From Prolixibacteraceae bacterium (lineage in GTDB: Bacteria > Bacteroidota > Bacteroidia > Bacteroidales > Prolixibacteraceae), in the NCBI GenBank assembly GCA_003537645.1, contig DPRM01000095.1, positions 1 to 45,819 on the forward strand: DNA of 45,819 bases. Direction: 5' to 3'. The notes below the pieces were generated by a model. It was not told the DNA's origin. It did not search any database and saw nothing but the letters and a program-made list of their open reading frames with translations. Positions 1-8,330 of this stretch are shown here, piece after piece. Positions within the stretch are counted from its first letter, which is position 1; each line of letters starts with the position of its first letter. The position numbers were made by a program, and so were the translations under genes.

Positions 1-1682
1 CATGGAATGCTGCAATCAGCACGGCAAGCACTGCTTCAACGGTCTATACTTTCACACCGACAGCCGGCCAGTGCGCTACTACTGCGACCATGATCGTTGT
101 TGTGAGTCCTTCTTACGCATTCAATGAAAACCATTCGATTTGTAATGGCGATAGCTACACCTGGCACGGAACCACGTATACAACAGCAGGTATTTACGCT
201 GCAGCATATACAACAGTGAACGGATGTGACAGTATTTACACGCTAAATCTCACAGAAGTTACATCTTTTTCATTTGTCGAAGACCATAGTATCTGTTCTG
301 GTGATTCATATATCTGGCAAGGAAGCACGTATAATACTACTGGGACTTACACTGCAATCTATGTATCATCAACTGGATGCGACAGCATTTATACATTGAA
401 CCTAACAGTCAATCCGACTTATGCATTCAATGAAGATCACGCAATTTGTAATGGCGACAGCTACACCTGGCACGGAACCACATACACAGCAGCTGGTACA
501 TTTACGAAGTCATACACAACAGTGAATGGTTGCGACAGCATTTACACATTAAATTTGAGTGTCAATCCGACTTATGCATTCAATGAAGATCATTCGATTT
601 GTAATGGCGACAGCTACACCTGGCACGGAACCACATATGCAGCAGCTGGTACATTTACGAAGTCATACACAACAGTGAACGGCTGCGACAGTGTTTTCAC
701 ATTGAACCTCACTGTCAACCCGACTTATGCATTCAATGAAGATCATTCAATTTGTAACGGCAATAGCTACACCTGGCACGGAACCACGTATACAACGGGT
801 GGAATCTACACCGCAGCATATACGACAGTGTACGGTTGCGATAGCATTTACATATTGAACCTCACTGTCAATCCGACTTATGCATTCAATGAAGATCATT
901 CGATTTGCAATGGCAACAGCTACACCTGGCATGGGACCACGTACACAGCAGGTGGAACTTATACCGCAGCATACACAACGGTGAATGGTTGTGACAGTGT
1001 TTTCACATTGAACCTCACTGTCAATCCGACTTATGCGTTCAATGAAAATCATACGATTTGTGAAGGAGATGTCTACAATTGGCATGGCAATATTTATTCA
1101 ACCGAAGGAATTTATTACGATAGCCTTCAATCTCAGACAGGATGCGATTCTACATTTACGCTGAATCTGACAGTCAATCCACTTCCGGATATATTTCTCG
1201 GCAACGACACTACCATCTGCGCCGATGCATTTATTTTACTTGATGCCGGAAACCCTGGCGCAACGTACCTTTGGAGTGAAGCTGGAGCAAATGGACAAAC
1301 AATAATTGTTGACTCAACTGGTCAAGGCCTAAGCACCTTTGATGTCAGTGTGACAGTGAACAATGGCTGCGTAATATCGGACACCATCAGTATTACCATT
1401 GAGGTTTGTGATGCGATTGATGAAAACGGCGATAATATTTTTAGTGTGTTCCCAAATCCGTCCGATGAAATAGTCAATATCATTTCTTCAAATCAGTTTT
1501 CCGACGCTCAAATTGAACTGACTGATATTAATGGGAAGCTGGTTTATTGTAGCAGAATGACAGATTTGAATGGAATCACAGGAAATAAACAATTTGATTT
1601 AGGGGAATATCCGGCGGGGGTGTATTTCATGCACTTTATAACAGGAACTCATGTGCAAGTGATTAGAGTCGTGAGACAATAA
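1..1682 (+). CDS. T9SS-secreted repeat protein, 5' end outside window
   Basis: The reading frame is open from the first bases of the window (codons from base 3) and has no convincing start; the first ATG at 90 lies inside the chain, after a segment ending GQCATTAT that is typical of Bacteroidetes surface repeat proteins. The visible part has seven 51-residue repeats, each with a conserved first Cys (SIC/TIC) and a second Cys in GCDS, so one disulfide per repeat is plausible. A beta-sandwich-like stretch follows, and the last ~80 residues form a type A T9SS sorting domain (VFPNPSDE, then GKLVY, then YPAGVYF and VQVIRVVRQ). The protein is expected to cross the outer membrane through T9SS and be anchored or released at the surface. 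The ligand is unknown; adhesin is an inference from the architecture. A strong terminator follows. Confidence 0.85.
   Translation, partial: WNAAISTASTASTVYTFTPTAGQCATTATMIVVVSPSYAFNENHSICNGDSYTWHGTTYTTAGIYAAAYTTVNGCDSIYTLNLTEVTSFSFVEDHSICSGDSYIWQGSTYNTTGTYTAIYVSSTGCDSIYTLNLTVNPTYAFNEDHAICNGDSYTWHGTTYTAAGTFTKSYTTVNGCDSIYTLNLSVNPTYAFNEDHSICNGDSYTWHGTTYAAAGTFTKSYTTVNGCDSVFTLNLTVNPTYAFNEDHSICNGNSYTWHGTTYTTGGIYTAAYTTVYGCDSIYILNLTVNPTYAFNEDHSICNGNSYTWHGTTYTAGGTYTAAYTTVNGCDSVFTLNLTVNPTYAFNENHTICEGDVYNWHGNIYSTEGIYYDSLQSQTGCDSTFTLNLTVNPLPDIFLGNDTTICADAFILLDAGNPGATYLWSEAGANGQTIIVDSTGQGLSTFDVSVTVNNGCVISDTISITIEVCDAIDENGDNIFSVFPNPSDEIVNIISSNQFSDAQIELTDINGKLVYCSRMTDLNGITGNKQFDLGEYPAGVYFMHFITGTHVQVIRVVRQ
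105..1181 (+). repeat. Seven 153-bp in-frame tandem repeats
   Basis: The segment starting AATCCGACTTATGCATTC recurs at 411, 564, 717 (one change), 870 and 1023, exactly 153 bp apart, with two more diverged units upstream and the seventh ending near 1181. Units 3 to 6 are nearly identical in DNA, which suggests recent duplication or gene conversion and makes copy number likely to vary or be mis-assembled. Confidence 0.9.
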
Positions 1683-1701
1683 TTACGATTTGTTATGATT
1701 G

Positions 1702-1731
1702 AAAAAAGGCCGCAGCGATGTGGCCTTTTTT
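1702..1731 (+). terminator. Rho-independent terminator after the T9SS repeat gene
   Basis: A run of A, then GGCCGCA, loop GCGA (a GNRA tetraloop), then TGTGGCC and six T. The stem is perfect except for one G:U pair, and the flanking A and T runs extend it, so it could work in both directions. It starts about 20 bp after the stop codon. Confidence 0.85.
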
Positions 1732-1873
1732 GCGTTCGGCGTTGTCTGAAAAAATATTTGGTGAAGCTGTATCAGAATTAATAACAGTAGTAAAGGCGGA
1801 TGCAAAAATGGCAGAAAAAATCAACATTTTGTTCCGTAGTGTTTTTGCAATTATTTCGAAATGCAATTCTTAT

Positions 1874-1881
1874 TATATTTG
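1874..1881 (+). promoter_or_regulatory. Bacteroidetes-type -7 box for the flavodoxin gene
   Basis: TATATTTG matches TAnnTTTG, 21 bp before the ATG at 1903. The nearest upstream TTG (1845-1847) is somewhat far for a -33 element, so only the -7 box is well supported. A purine run (AAGGGGGAA) lies between promoter and start and could help ribosome binding. Confidence 0.5.
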
Positions 1882-1902
1882 CACAAAAAGGGGGAATTTC
1901 AA

Positions 1903-2343
1903 ATGAATAAAGTCATCGTTTTATACGATTCAGGTTTCGGAAACACGAAACTTATTGCTGAGGCAATTGTTGACGGAATGGGCGATTCAGCTTCATTGCT
2001 GCATGTTTCTGAATTCACAAAAGAACATCTGAATAATCTTACTGCACTAATCGCTGGTAGTCCTATCAACGGGTTTATGCCAACCGAAAAAATGCAGGCC
2101 GCACTGAAGTCGATTCCGGCGGGTGCACTGAAAGGCGTGAAAGCGGCATCCTTCGACACCCGAATGCATATTTGGATACATGGTGATGCAGCAAAGAAAA
2201 TTTCAAAACGTTTGGCCGCCGCCGGCGCTGAAATCATTGCTGATCCGGCGTTATTTCGAGTCACCGGAAAAGAAGGCCCACTCGCTGAAGGCGAGATTGA
2301 AAGAGCGAAAGAGTGGGGCAGGACGATAGTGAAAAGTTTGTAA
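1903..2343 (+). CDS. Flavodoxin-like protein
   Basis: This 146-residue single-domain protein is the size of a short-chain flavodoxin. Residues 3-15 give the first beta strand and the FMN-phosphate loop (VLYDSGFGNTKLIA), matching the family pattern of small residues followed by GxGNT. A middle segment LIAGSPINGFMPTEKM matches the strand and loop that contact the isoalloxazine ring, and the C-terminal GPLAEGEIERAKEWG helix is typical of flavodoxin/FprA-type domains. It would bind FMN and carry electrons in the cytoplasm; the partner enzyme is not in view. The start at 1903 is chosen because it gives the canonical N-terminus and sits just after the -7 box and a G-rich segment; the upstream in-frame ATG at 1861 lies upstream of the predicted promoter. 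Confidence 0.85.
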   Translation: MNKVIVLYDSGFGNTKLIAEAIVDGMGDSASLLHVSEFTKEHLNNLTALIAGSPINGFMPTEKMQAALKSIPAGALKGVKAASFDTRMHIWIHGDAAKKISKRLAAAGAEIIADPALFRVTGKEGPLAEGEIERAKEWGRTIVKSL

Positions 2344-2419
2344 AGTGTAAAGTGATAAAGGTTTATTAATATTTATTTTTTCTCATACAGGTTGCAAGTC
2401 TCAACTTCTTGACTGGGCG

Positions 2420-2435
2420 CGCGTCTCATGACGCG
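2420..2435. repeat. Short GC-rich inverted repeat between convergent genes
   Basis: CGCGTC, loop TCAT, GACGCG. It lies in the 121-bp gap between the flavodoxin gene and the convergent gene that ends at 2465. There is no T run, so a terminator role is doubtful, though it is the only stable hairpin seen in this gap. Confidence 0.35.
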
Positions 2436-2464
2436 TGACCTGGTATCCCATCGAGGGGCTCAGG

Positions 2465-3709
2465 CTAAGTCAGATAATTCTCAAGCTCACCTTTCCATTT
2501 TATAAAGCCGTCAATCAGCTCTGAGTAATCATGACGGATGCGCTGAAAGCTGTCTTCGTTGGCATTGAGGTAGGCGATTTTTCCCTGCACTTTTATCACA
2601 TTAATAATGTCTTCAATTTTCCGCAAAGTCATTTTCAGCATATTCAAATCCTTGTCGGTATGCCACACGTAGGTGGCTTCTTTGGTGTCGATGGTTTCCC
2701 AGACTATGTGATAATGCCGTTTGCCTTCGAGTAAAAACAAAAAAGAAAATGGCTTGAGTACAAAGCGCAGCTTCATGATGTGGAAGGTGTGCTGCGATGA
2801 CAGAAAGCGCAAATGTTTGTAGTGTTTTGTTTGTGTAATCGAAATCAGATCTTCAAACAATTCATTTTCGTTGCTATAAAATGCATTTGCCTGCAGGCGT
2901 TTATCGGTGAGCGATTCGAAATACTCATCCATTGTAAAAAGCGTTTTATCAACTTCTGCTTTCAGTTTTTTTCTTGTCGCTTCGCGCACAAATTCAAACC
3001 GGACGCTGTCGATCATTTTTTTATCGATGGAATCGATTTCCTTTGACTGAGCACGCATACACGTAATAGCATCATTGTCGATTTCAACATGCGCTACAAC
3101 CTGAATTTTTTTCGTTTTCAGTGCGTTTGAAAAATAATTTTTTACCGCATCGAATTCTTCGCGAAGCTCGTAATTAATAATGGTCAGTTCTATACTCTTG
3201 TTGTAGCCTTTGAAATGATGATCGAATGCGACGCCACCAAACCTGAATTTTAAATCATTTATGGCAACAAAAAATGTTTCATCCAATACTATAACTTTTG
3301 AATTGGCTGATTCAATGCTGCTTTGAGAGGCCTCTTCTGCCAAGGCAATGAATATATCCGGCTCAATAGGTTCGGTATTTATGATCATGCGGTCTTGCCC
3401 ACGCAAGGTCGCCAGCATTTTTTCCGTATCAATATTATTGAATGTCACGGAAGCAATGTTCTGAAGCGTTTCTGCCAGTTCCGTCTGATGTTTTGGAAAA
3501 TCAATGTTACCAAATTTGTACGCAACAACCGAAGCCGACAACCTTTTTTCCGCTGCTCTGTAATTCAAAACTTTCACGATCCAGTGCGCAGGCGATCTGA
3601 ATATTTTTGCCACAGGCGGGAGTCCGAGCTGATCAAATGACAATGGAAATCCATCGATCAGATAGGCCTTGTCTTCAATAAAATTTATTATCAGTTCAGT
3701 TCCTTTCAT
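2465..3709 (-). CDS. Hypothetical protein, 414 aa
   Basis: I do not recognise a family. The protein has no signal peptide and no membrane segment, so it is probably cytoplasmic. It is rich in charged residues, with helical stretches in the C-terminal half; the last ~120 residues mix aromatic beta-like segments (KRYHIVWETID style) with a helix containing LRKIEDIINVIKVQGKI. The length and clean coding character over the full span support a real gene. It begins 33 bp downstream of a gene on the same strand (3743-4201), but has its own -7-like box between them. It belongs to the host-like left part of the window. No function is proposed. Confidence 0.7.
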   Translation of the reverse strand: MKGTELIINFIEDKAYLIDGFPLSFDQLGLPPVAKIFRSPAHWIVKVLNYRAAEKRLSASVVAYKFGNIDFPKHQTELAETLQNIASVTFNNIDTEKMLATLRGQDRMIINTEPIEPDIFIALAEEASQSSIESANSKVIVLDETFFVAINDLKFRFGGVAFDHHFKGYNKSIELTIINYELREEFDAVKNYFSNALKTKKIQVVAHVEIDNDAITCMRAQSKEIDSIDKKMIDSVRFEFVREATRKKLKAEVDKTLFTMDEYFESLTDKRLQANAFYSNENELFEDLISITQTKHYKHLRFLSSQHTFHIMKLRFVLKPFSFLFLLEGKRHYHIVWETIDTKEATYVWHTDKDLNMLKMTLRKIEDIINVIKVQGKIAYLNANEDSFQRIRHDYSELIDGFIKWKGELENYLT

Positions 3710-3733
3710 TTATTTGTGTTGTATTTCGAGACA

Positions 3734-3741
3734 CAAAAGTA
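3734..3741 (-). promoter_or_regulatory. -7 box for the 414-aa hypothetical gene
   Basis: On the minus strand the sequence reads TACTTTTG, matching TAnnTTTG, 24 bp before the start codon at 3709. No clear -33 TTTG is seen at the usual distance. Confidence 0.4.
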
Positions 3742-3742
3742 A

Positions 3743-4201
3743 TCAGGAATTTGGATTGTTTGAATCGTCCTGAAAATATCCTTTGCATGTACAGTGCTCA
3801 ATTCCGAACGGACATTTGTCGGGTTCAAAATTACACAGTTCAATTCCCATTTGCCACCCGGGCCAGTAGTGCATTTCTTTGCTGAACTGCGCAACCAATG
3901 CGGGATATAATAAATTTGCGGGAACATCTTCGGGATAATCAGTTTCAATATTAAATGCACGCCACATGTCGAGAATGGCTTGATTGAGCTGCTCAAGTTG
4001 CAATTCTGAAAGCTTTTCTGTCGGCGGAAAAACTTCTTCACTGATGCCGAACAAATCGCTCAATCGTATATCCGGGCTATTCTCCAGAGCCATCATGTGC
4101 TCTTCAAATGCCTCATAACCCTCTCCTGGCTTAGTTTCGGCAGGAACATTTTTTTTTGCGTTGTGCAAATCAATAATCAGATAATTGACGTATTGCTGCA
4201 T
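3743..4201 (-). CDS. Hypothetical protein, 152 aa
   Basis: Unrecognised, acidic, probably cytoplasmic protein without signal peptide or membrane segment. The C-terminal third holds a cluster of cysteines (ELCNFEPDKCPFGIEHCTCKG, four Cys within about 18 residues) that could bind a metal; this is inferred from spacing only. It lies downstream of the T9SS cargo gene (41-bp gap) and upstream of the 414-aa gene on the same strand. A second frame over the same DNA (3706-4041) is less likely because this frame has the longer span and normal composition. Confidence 0.6.
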   Translation of the reverse strand: MQQYVNYLIIDLHNAKKNVPAETKPGEGYEAFEEHMMALENSPDIRLSDLFGISEEVFPPTEKLSELQLEQLNQAILDMWRAFNIETDYPEDVPANLLYPALVAQFSKEMHYWPGWQMGIELCNFEPDKCPFGIEHCTCKGYFQDDSNNPNS

Positions 4202-4242
4202 TTTTTTGTCAACTTATTATAGATATTCTTTGTCAATATTTT

Positions 4243-5538
4243 TTACATAATTTCTATTCTGAAAGTCTGCACCGATTTATTATTGCAGGCTTTCAGAATA
4301 TATGAGCCAGATGAGAATCCGGATAAATCTAACCTTATTTCAGTTGACTCAGACGTAAAATGGTAGAGCATTTTTCCCGAAACATCAAACAGGAAATAAT
4401 TTGTTTGAGAGGCATCTTTATTTGTAATAACCACATCATCAATGGCGGGGACCGGGAAAACGCTTATTGAAGTGTTATTCAAGTTTTCAATGCCATTTAC
4501 TGTAAAATCTATGCAATCGGATTGCGCCGCACAGCCGGTGAAAGTGGTAGCATACAATGAATAACTGCCATTTGCCTGCGGTGAAAATGATTCACTGTTT
4601 TCACCAGGAATTGTATTGCCAGTGCTGCAGTCAATCCAAAAGTAAGAATGATAAGAAGTGTCAGCCAGGATCTCGTTTCCTGAAATATAAATTTCCGGCT
4701 CGAAAACATTTATATAAACAGTGTCAGATGCAGAGTCGCCGGTTTGCATGTTTGTTACTTCCACTATGAAAGAAGTATCACTTTCCGGATAAACCAAAAA
4801 CGGCTGGTCCGATGAAACTCCGTTTGACCAATTGACAGACACCGCATTCTGGCTGTGAAATTTGATGTTGTCAAGTCCCCAGTGATCATTTGACATTGAA
4901 GAATAATCCATCTGGATCCATCGGAAAGAAGTGCTTGTTGTCTGCGCGGCCGATGGTACGAAAAACTCATAATTTGCCCATGTTGTGAATGGCGTATTAT
5001 AGTTGGTTATGCTTGTATTATTTGACCCGGGAGTAATTGAATTATTCAGGATCGATCCATCAGGACGAAAATAGGCGATGTCAATCCAGTTAATTCCATT
5101 GTTTATGGAGTACTGCAAAGTAACTCCTTCATCATATTCGTCAATTCCTTCACAAGGCGAAGCCTGGCTTTGCATGGAATATTTGATGTCAAATGACACT
5201 ATATCTAATGTTGTTGCGTCCATTGAAATAGTAGACAGTTGCCTTGGTAGAGTTGTATTATCTCCCATCCACAGATAAATGGACCCGTCCGATGTCGGAT
5301 TACAAGGATTGTTGAAAGAAACTCCGGAGGAAACAATCCATCCGGCACCAGCTGTTCCGAGGTTGAAATCATTTGAGTACTGAGAGAAGCAATTGTTAGT
5401 TATGGATAAGCTTACCGGGTCACCCGGACAAACTGAATCAGGGGTGGCCATGGCCACGACTTCACACTGACTGAAACCCATTTTTGCGGCTATTGAAAAG
5501 CATAATGCAAATAAAAAACAGAGCATTGACGGTTTCAT
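4243..5538 (-). CDS. T9SS-secreted protein with reelin-like N-terminal domain
   Basis: 431 residues. Residues 1-23 form a Sec signal peptide (basic start, hydrophobic core LCFLFALCFSIAA). Residues ~55-230 follow the pattern of the reelin-like beta-sandwich found in bacterial surface proteins: an opening GWIVSSGVSFNNPCNP, a middle stretch on the body of the domain (DIVSFDIKYSMQ), then EGVTLQYSINNGINW and a closing RWIQMDYSS with DHWGLDNIKF. An Ig/PKD-like part follows, and the last ~75 residues are a T9SS sorting domain (SVFPVPAIDDVVI, then VSGKMLYHF, then FSSGSYILK). Export through Sec and then T9SS to the surface is expected. The substrate is unknown. It is the first gene of a minus-strand series and faces the large non-coding region to its right. 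Confidence 0.85.
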   Translation of the reverse strand: MKPSMLCFLFALCFSIAAKMGFSQCEVVAMATPDSVCPGDPVSLSITNNCFSQYSNDFNLGTAGAGWIVSSGVSFNNPCNPTSDGSIYLWMGDNTTLPRQLSTISMDATTLDIVSFDIKYSMQSQASPCEGIDEYDEGVTLQYSINNGINWIDIAYFRPDGSILNNSITPGSNNTSITNYNTPFTTWANYEFFVPSAAQTTSTSFRWIQMDYSSMSNDHWGLDNIKFHSQNAVSVNWSNGVSSDQPFLVYPESDTSFIVEVTNMQTGDSASDTVYINVFEPEIYISGNEILADTSYHSYFWIDCSTGNTIPGENSESFSPQANGSYSLYATTFTGCAAQSDCIDFTVNGIENLNNTSISVFPVPAIDDVVITNKDASQTNYFLFDVSGKMLYHFTSESTEIRLDLSGFSSGSYILKACNNKSVQTFRIEIM

Positions 5539-5861
5539 CTATCACATATTTAGAATGCTAAATTAAATATTAATTCATAATACAGCAAGATTATGTTTTT
5601 ATGCAAGGGTTGCAGGATTGGTTTTCAGCCTTTGATGGCAGATAAGTTCAAAATATAACGCCTGAATTGCGCATGCTGATCACTTTTAAAAAAATTCAGA
5701 GCTAAGATGTCTTATAACTTGCCGTCATAAAAAACGATGTGCTTTTTTCATCAAAAAGGAAGTTCAATTAATACCGGCGCATTTTTGGTCAAAGCAAAAG
5801 CTGCGCAAACTACGACCTTAGTGCTTTTGCAAGGGCAAAAGAGATTTATATATTGCAGCTA

Positions 5862-5896
5862 CGGGATTATGTCTCGCTTCGCTCGTCATGATCCCG
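5862..5896. repeat. Hairpin, 10-bp arms with one mismatch
   Basis: Arms CGGGATTATG (5862-5871) and CATGATCCCG (5887-5896) enclose a 15-nt loop that itself reads CTCGCTTCGCTCG, a locally self-similar sequence. It stands 10 bp before the larger nested structure at 5906 and may belong to it. Confidence 0.6.
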
Positions 5897-5905
5897 AATT
5901 GGGGG

Positions 5906-6059
5906 GCCTCGCCCATTCATAAACACTATCCGGCAGGCTGGATAGTGTTTATTCATTTATGCCTGTGCCATGTGCAAGCACGCTTGCATGGCGCAGACAT
6001 AAATGAAAACAGCCACGCTTGCGCATGGCTGTTTATGAATGGGTGGCGGAGAGCGAGGC
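5906..6059. repeat. Nested inverted repeats forming a three-hairpin cloverleaf
   Basis: An outer stem pairs GCCTCGC (5906-5912) with GCGAGGC (6053-6059) and CCCATTCATAAAC (5912-5924) with GTTTATGAATGGG (6031-6043), with a 9-nt bulge on the right. Inside are three hairpins: AAACACTATCC (5921-5931) with GGATAGTGTTT (5940-5950); TTCATTTATG (5952-5961) with CATAAATGAA (5998-6007), whose interior continues as an imperfect stem closing on GCAAGC/GCTTGC; and AACAGCCA (6008-6015) with TGGCTGTT (6026-6033). The bases at the junction are shared between outer stem and hairpins, so alternative folds compete. Perfect arms of this length are well beyond chance. The function is unknown: structured RNA, a single-stranded-DNA recombination or replication site, or a palindromic mobile repeat are all possible. 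Confidence 0.8.
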
Positions 6060-6520
6060 TCCGCAACCTGAATGCGAAAACCCGCTCTGAGACTTAATAT
6101 CCTGAGGTGCAAAAAATCCTGGTAGCTAAAAAGCCAGCCAACTTTTTTACTTTACATTTTGTGAAGAACGATTTTGTTTTAGATTACAAATATACAATAT
6201 TTTGCAACACAAAAAAAATGTTTGGTCCCAGGGTTCGGGAGAAAAATCTCCGGCAAATTTAAGATGTTTTTAAGTCAGCTCGCTGGTAGCTTGAAATTCA
6301 ATAGCTGGGTAGCTAATTGTGTTGTATTATACTGTAATTTAATTTGTTAAAACAGCAACACTTTTTTAACGTGTACCCAATTTTACTACAAATTTTAAAA
6401 TATTGTGCCTTAGCCGTTAACGAAAATTCATCAGGCCGAAGTCTGATTTCTCCCGAACTTTGACAATAAATGTGCGAATATTTATGTTTTTTAACATTAT
6501 GTAAAAGATGATAATTTATC

Positions 6521-7633
6521 ATGTGCCATGAGTTAATACACGTTACTACCTATTGTGAAATCGCTCATGGGCGTTTTCACCCTGGATTGCCACGCTTCAA
6601 CAATCCGGATGGGCTATGCAATCTGGTTTATGAAGCAAATACCATTCAGGTGGCTATACTTCCTGCAGATACAGACCTGATTGATTATCTCGACAATAAT
6701 AATTATCTATCCTACGGTTATAAAAGCAGAAAGGATTATTCTGTCGATTATCACCAGATCCCGAATGGGAAATACAAAATTGTGATCAGGCCCAATAAGG
6801 TTTATAGGTTAGAAGATTCAAACGATATCCCACAGTTCGATACGCCCAAAAGTCAAAGCTTTCTGGAGTTGATGGGGGATGAATTTGAGCGTATTAAACT
6901 CAGGGCGGAATGGGTTCTTGAGTATTACTCCGACGCTAAAGATATTTCGGTGTATGCAAACCGGCAGATTCAAAAAACAAAAAAGCTATTCAGCGAAGTC
7001 AAGATAGAACTCGGGGATATACAGAAAGAAAAAGCCCGCGACAATATTTATATTTTTTTCGTGCTCAATTTGTTTGTGGCGAGAGTAATTGTTTTTTATC
7101 AGCAGATGTTCCTTCCATACATAAATACACCCTTAGAAAGCAAGGAAAGGCTGTTTTACGAGATCTTTCAGGAGCTGTCTGTCCCGAAAATGTGCAAATT
7201 GTTCCGTTATAATCTGACGAGCAGACCGGAATGTTTTGAAAAGTCTTTTATTGAAAACACGGGTGTTTCGGAAAGAATTCTGCCGCAAAGCGTTTCTGAA
7301 AGCAGTAAGACTTTTTCAGACCACATGAAGACCCATCTAAATACAGTTAATGTACAATACCAGCCCATCAAGCTCAACGGACAGGTCAACGTTCTGGTGG
7401 ATATATTCACCCAACTGCTTGAAAAATACAGGACTCCGGAAGGACCATTCATCGAAACCTCTCGCGAAAACCTCGAAGCCTTTCTGGTGGCAAACTTCAC
7501 TGATAGGAGCAATAAGCCTTTGAGCTCATATACCATACATACTTTGCTCAAACCATACAGGGTTGACAAGCATATTAAGCAGGACAGCCCCAAAAGAATT
7601 GATATTTCCGGCTTTATTGAACCGGACGAATAG
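6521..7633 (+). CDS. RteC-like regulatory protein (tentative)
   Basis: 370 residues without signal peptide or membrane segment. The N-terminal third is unrecognised. Residues ~115-200 are helical and charged (FLELMGDEFERIKLRAEW). The C-terminal ~80 residues (LNGQVNVLVDIFTQLLEK, then FIETSRENLEAFLVANF, then LSSYTIHTLLKPYR) resemble from memory the C-terminal helical region of RteC-type proteins, which control excision of Bacteroides conjugative transposons. Family membership is therefore inferred, not shown. It is followed by an HTH gene, a pairing common on Bacteroidetes mobile elements. The start at 6521 is uncertain because the first ~25 residues are atypical; it could begin later. Confidence 0.55.
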   Translation: MCHELIHVTTYCEIAHGRFHPGLPRFNNPDGLCNLVYEANTIQVAILPADTDLIDYLDNNNYLSYGYKSRKDYSVDYHQIPNGKYKIVIRPNKVYRLEDSNDIPQFDTPKSQSFLELMGDEFERIKLRAEWVLEYYSDAKDISVYANRQIQKTKKLFSEVKIELGDIQKEKARDNIYIFFVLNLFVARVIVFYQQMFLPYINTPLESKERLFYEIFQELSVPKMCKLFRYNLTSRPECFEKSFIENTGVSERILPQSVSESSKTFSDHMKTHLNTVNVQYQPIKLNGQVNVLVDIFTQLLEKYRTPEGPFIETSRENLEAFLVANFTDRSNKPLSSYTIHTLLKPYRVDKHIKQDSPKRIDISGFIEPDE

Positions 7634-7773
7634 CCCGCAAAGTGCAAAAAGAGTCTTTTCAAGTATCTGAGACCCTTTTAAGACCAAAAGACCGTTTTTT
7701 CTTGCGTATTCTTGCTTTGGTTTTAGTTGCAACGAACCATCACCGATTGTTTAACCTTCAAAATCAAAACAAG

Positions 7774-8064
7774 ATGGACGTAATAACCATTGAATCCGCA
7801 GCCTACGCCAAAATAGTCCGGCGTATTGACGATATTGAGCAGAAAATCCTTGATATTGTAAAGAAAGCCCAGAATCCTTTATCCGAACGCTGGCTCGACA
7901 ACCAGCAACTCTGCCAGGTTCTCAATATCAGCAAGCGATTATTGCAATCGTATCGCGATGAAAAACAGATTCCCTTCTCCCAGATCAACCACAAGATCTA
8001 TTACAAAGCCTCCGACGTGGAGAAATTCCTAACCAAAAACTACAAACCGTTGATCGGATATTAA
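7774..8064 (+). CDS. Excisionase-type helix-turn-helix protein
   Basis: 96 residues. An N-terminal helix (IVRRIDDIEQKILDIVKKA) is followed by SERWLDNQQLCQVLNISKRLLQSYRDEKQIPFSQINHKIYY, split here only in description: the WLDNQQ start, LNISKRLLQSYR recognition helix and IPFSQINHKIYYKASDVEKFL wing are the pattern of the MerR/Xis-like HTH proteins common on Bacteroidetes integrative elements. It would bind DNA, as an excisionase or as a regulator of element genes. The start at 7774 is preferred over the in-frame ATG at 7642 because the 44 residues before it do not look like protein of this family. A terminator follows at 8094. Confidence 0.8.
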   Translation: MDVITIESAAYAKIVRRIDDIEQKILDIVKKAQNPLSERWLDNQQLCQVLNISKRLLQSYRDEKQIPFSQINHKIYYKASDVEKFLTKNYKPLIGY

Positions 8065-8093
8065 AAAACAAACAAAAACACCTCAAAAAATCC

Positions 8094-8131
8094 AAAATGA
8101 TCCGGCAGAAATTCCCGCCGGGTCATTTTTT
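8094..8131 (+). terminator. Terminator after the HTH gene
   Basis: AAAATGATCCGGC (8094-8106) pairs with GCCGGGTCATTTT (8117-8129) across a 10-nt loop, 13 bp with one G:T wobble, and runs into further T. It separates the mobile-element control genes from the defence island. Confidence 0.85.
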
Positions 8132-8225
8132 GTCTAAAATCGGATCATTTCACGGCTATTTAGCGACTATTTTTGCCAAAATGAGTCGAAAATGAGCCGA
8201 TTATGTGTTCAAAATTGGTTGTTTT

Positions 8226-8330
8226 GGGCGAAAATCGGGCGGTTTTTGATTCAAAACGGGAGTGAATTTGAAATTTGTATTAACTAGTTAAAAAAAAGTA
8301 TTAAAAGTTAATACAAATATTATATCTTTG
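8226..8330 (+). promoter_or_regulatory. Promoter region of the dndA operon
   Basis: The -7 box is TATCTTTG (8323-8330), a full match to TAnnTTTG; no TTTG -33 element stands at the usual 19-21 bp. Upstream are three blocks: GGGCGAAAATCGGGC (8226-8240), TTGAAATTTG (8268-8277) and AACTAGTTAAAA (8282-8293). The same three blocks, with small changes, precede the Gabija promoter at 34740-34819, and the AACTAG block starts exactly 41 bp before the -7 box in both. The predicted transcription start (about 8335-8338) is at or within a few bases of the ATG at 8339, so the mRNA may be leaderless. Confidence 0.65.
8273..8318. promoter_or_regulatory. 13-bp inverted repeat, candidate operator of the dnd operon
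   Basis: ATTTGTATTAACT (8273-8285) and AGTTAATACAAAT (8306-8318) are perfect reverse complements separated by 20 bp, directly upstream of the -7 box and covering the place of the -33 element. The left arm overlaps a perfect 12-bp palindrome TTAACTAGTTAA (8280-8291). The layout suits a dimeric repressor or activator. Candidate binders are the HTH protein encoded at 7774-8064 or the DGQHR/DndB protein (DndB is a known repressor of dnd genes in other bacteria); this link is inference. Confidence 0.65.

Larger units (their letters stand above)
5539..6520. other. About 980-bp non-coding region, possible element boundary
   Basis: No frame in this stretch looks like a real gene. The first ~300 bp and the last ~450 bp are A+T-rich without clear signals; the middle (about 5860-6060) contains the hairpins described separately. 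The change from host-like T9SS genes on the left to mobile-element genes on the right occurs across this region, so an element end or attachment site could lie here, but no direct repeat pair was identified within the window. Confidence 0.5.

Noticed and set aside
747..1085. Minus-strand open frame over the T9SS repeats
   Set aside because: It is a shadow of the 153-bp repeats; its own sequence is a repeat artefact with no domain.
105..1181. CRISPR-like regular repeats
   Set aside because: The 153-bp units are in-frame protein repeats with no spacers.
1718..1906. 62-codon plus-strand frame before the flavodoxin
   Set aside because: Its ATG lies in the terminator hairpin and it runs over the flavodoxin promoter.
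5906..6059. tRNA or tmRNA gene
   Set aside because: The cloverleaf shape is superficial: no T-arm or anticodon-arm consensus and no CCA-end pattern.
5737..6097. Two short plus-strand frames in the gene desert
   Set aside because: They run through the nested inverted repeats and have no protein-like composition.
6313..6522. Minus-strand 69-codon frame before the RteC-like gene
   Set aside because: Low-complexity A+T-rich region without homology or conserved signals.
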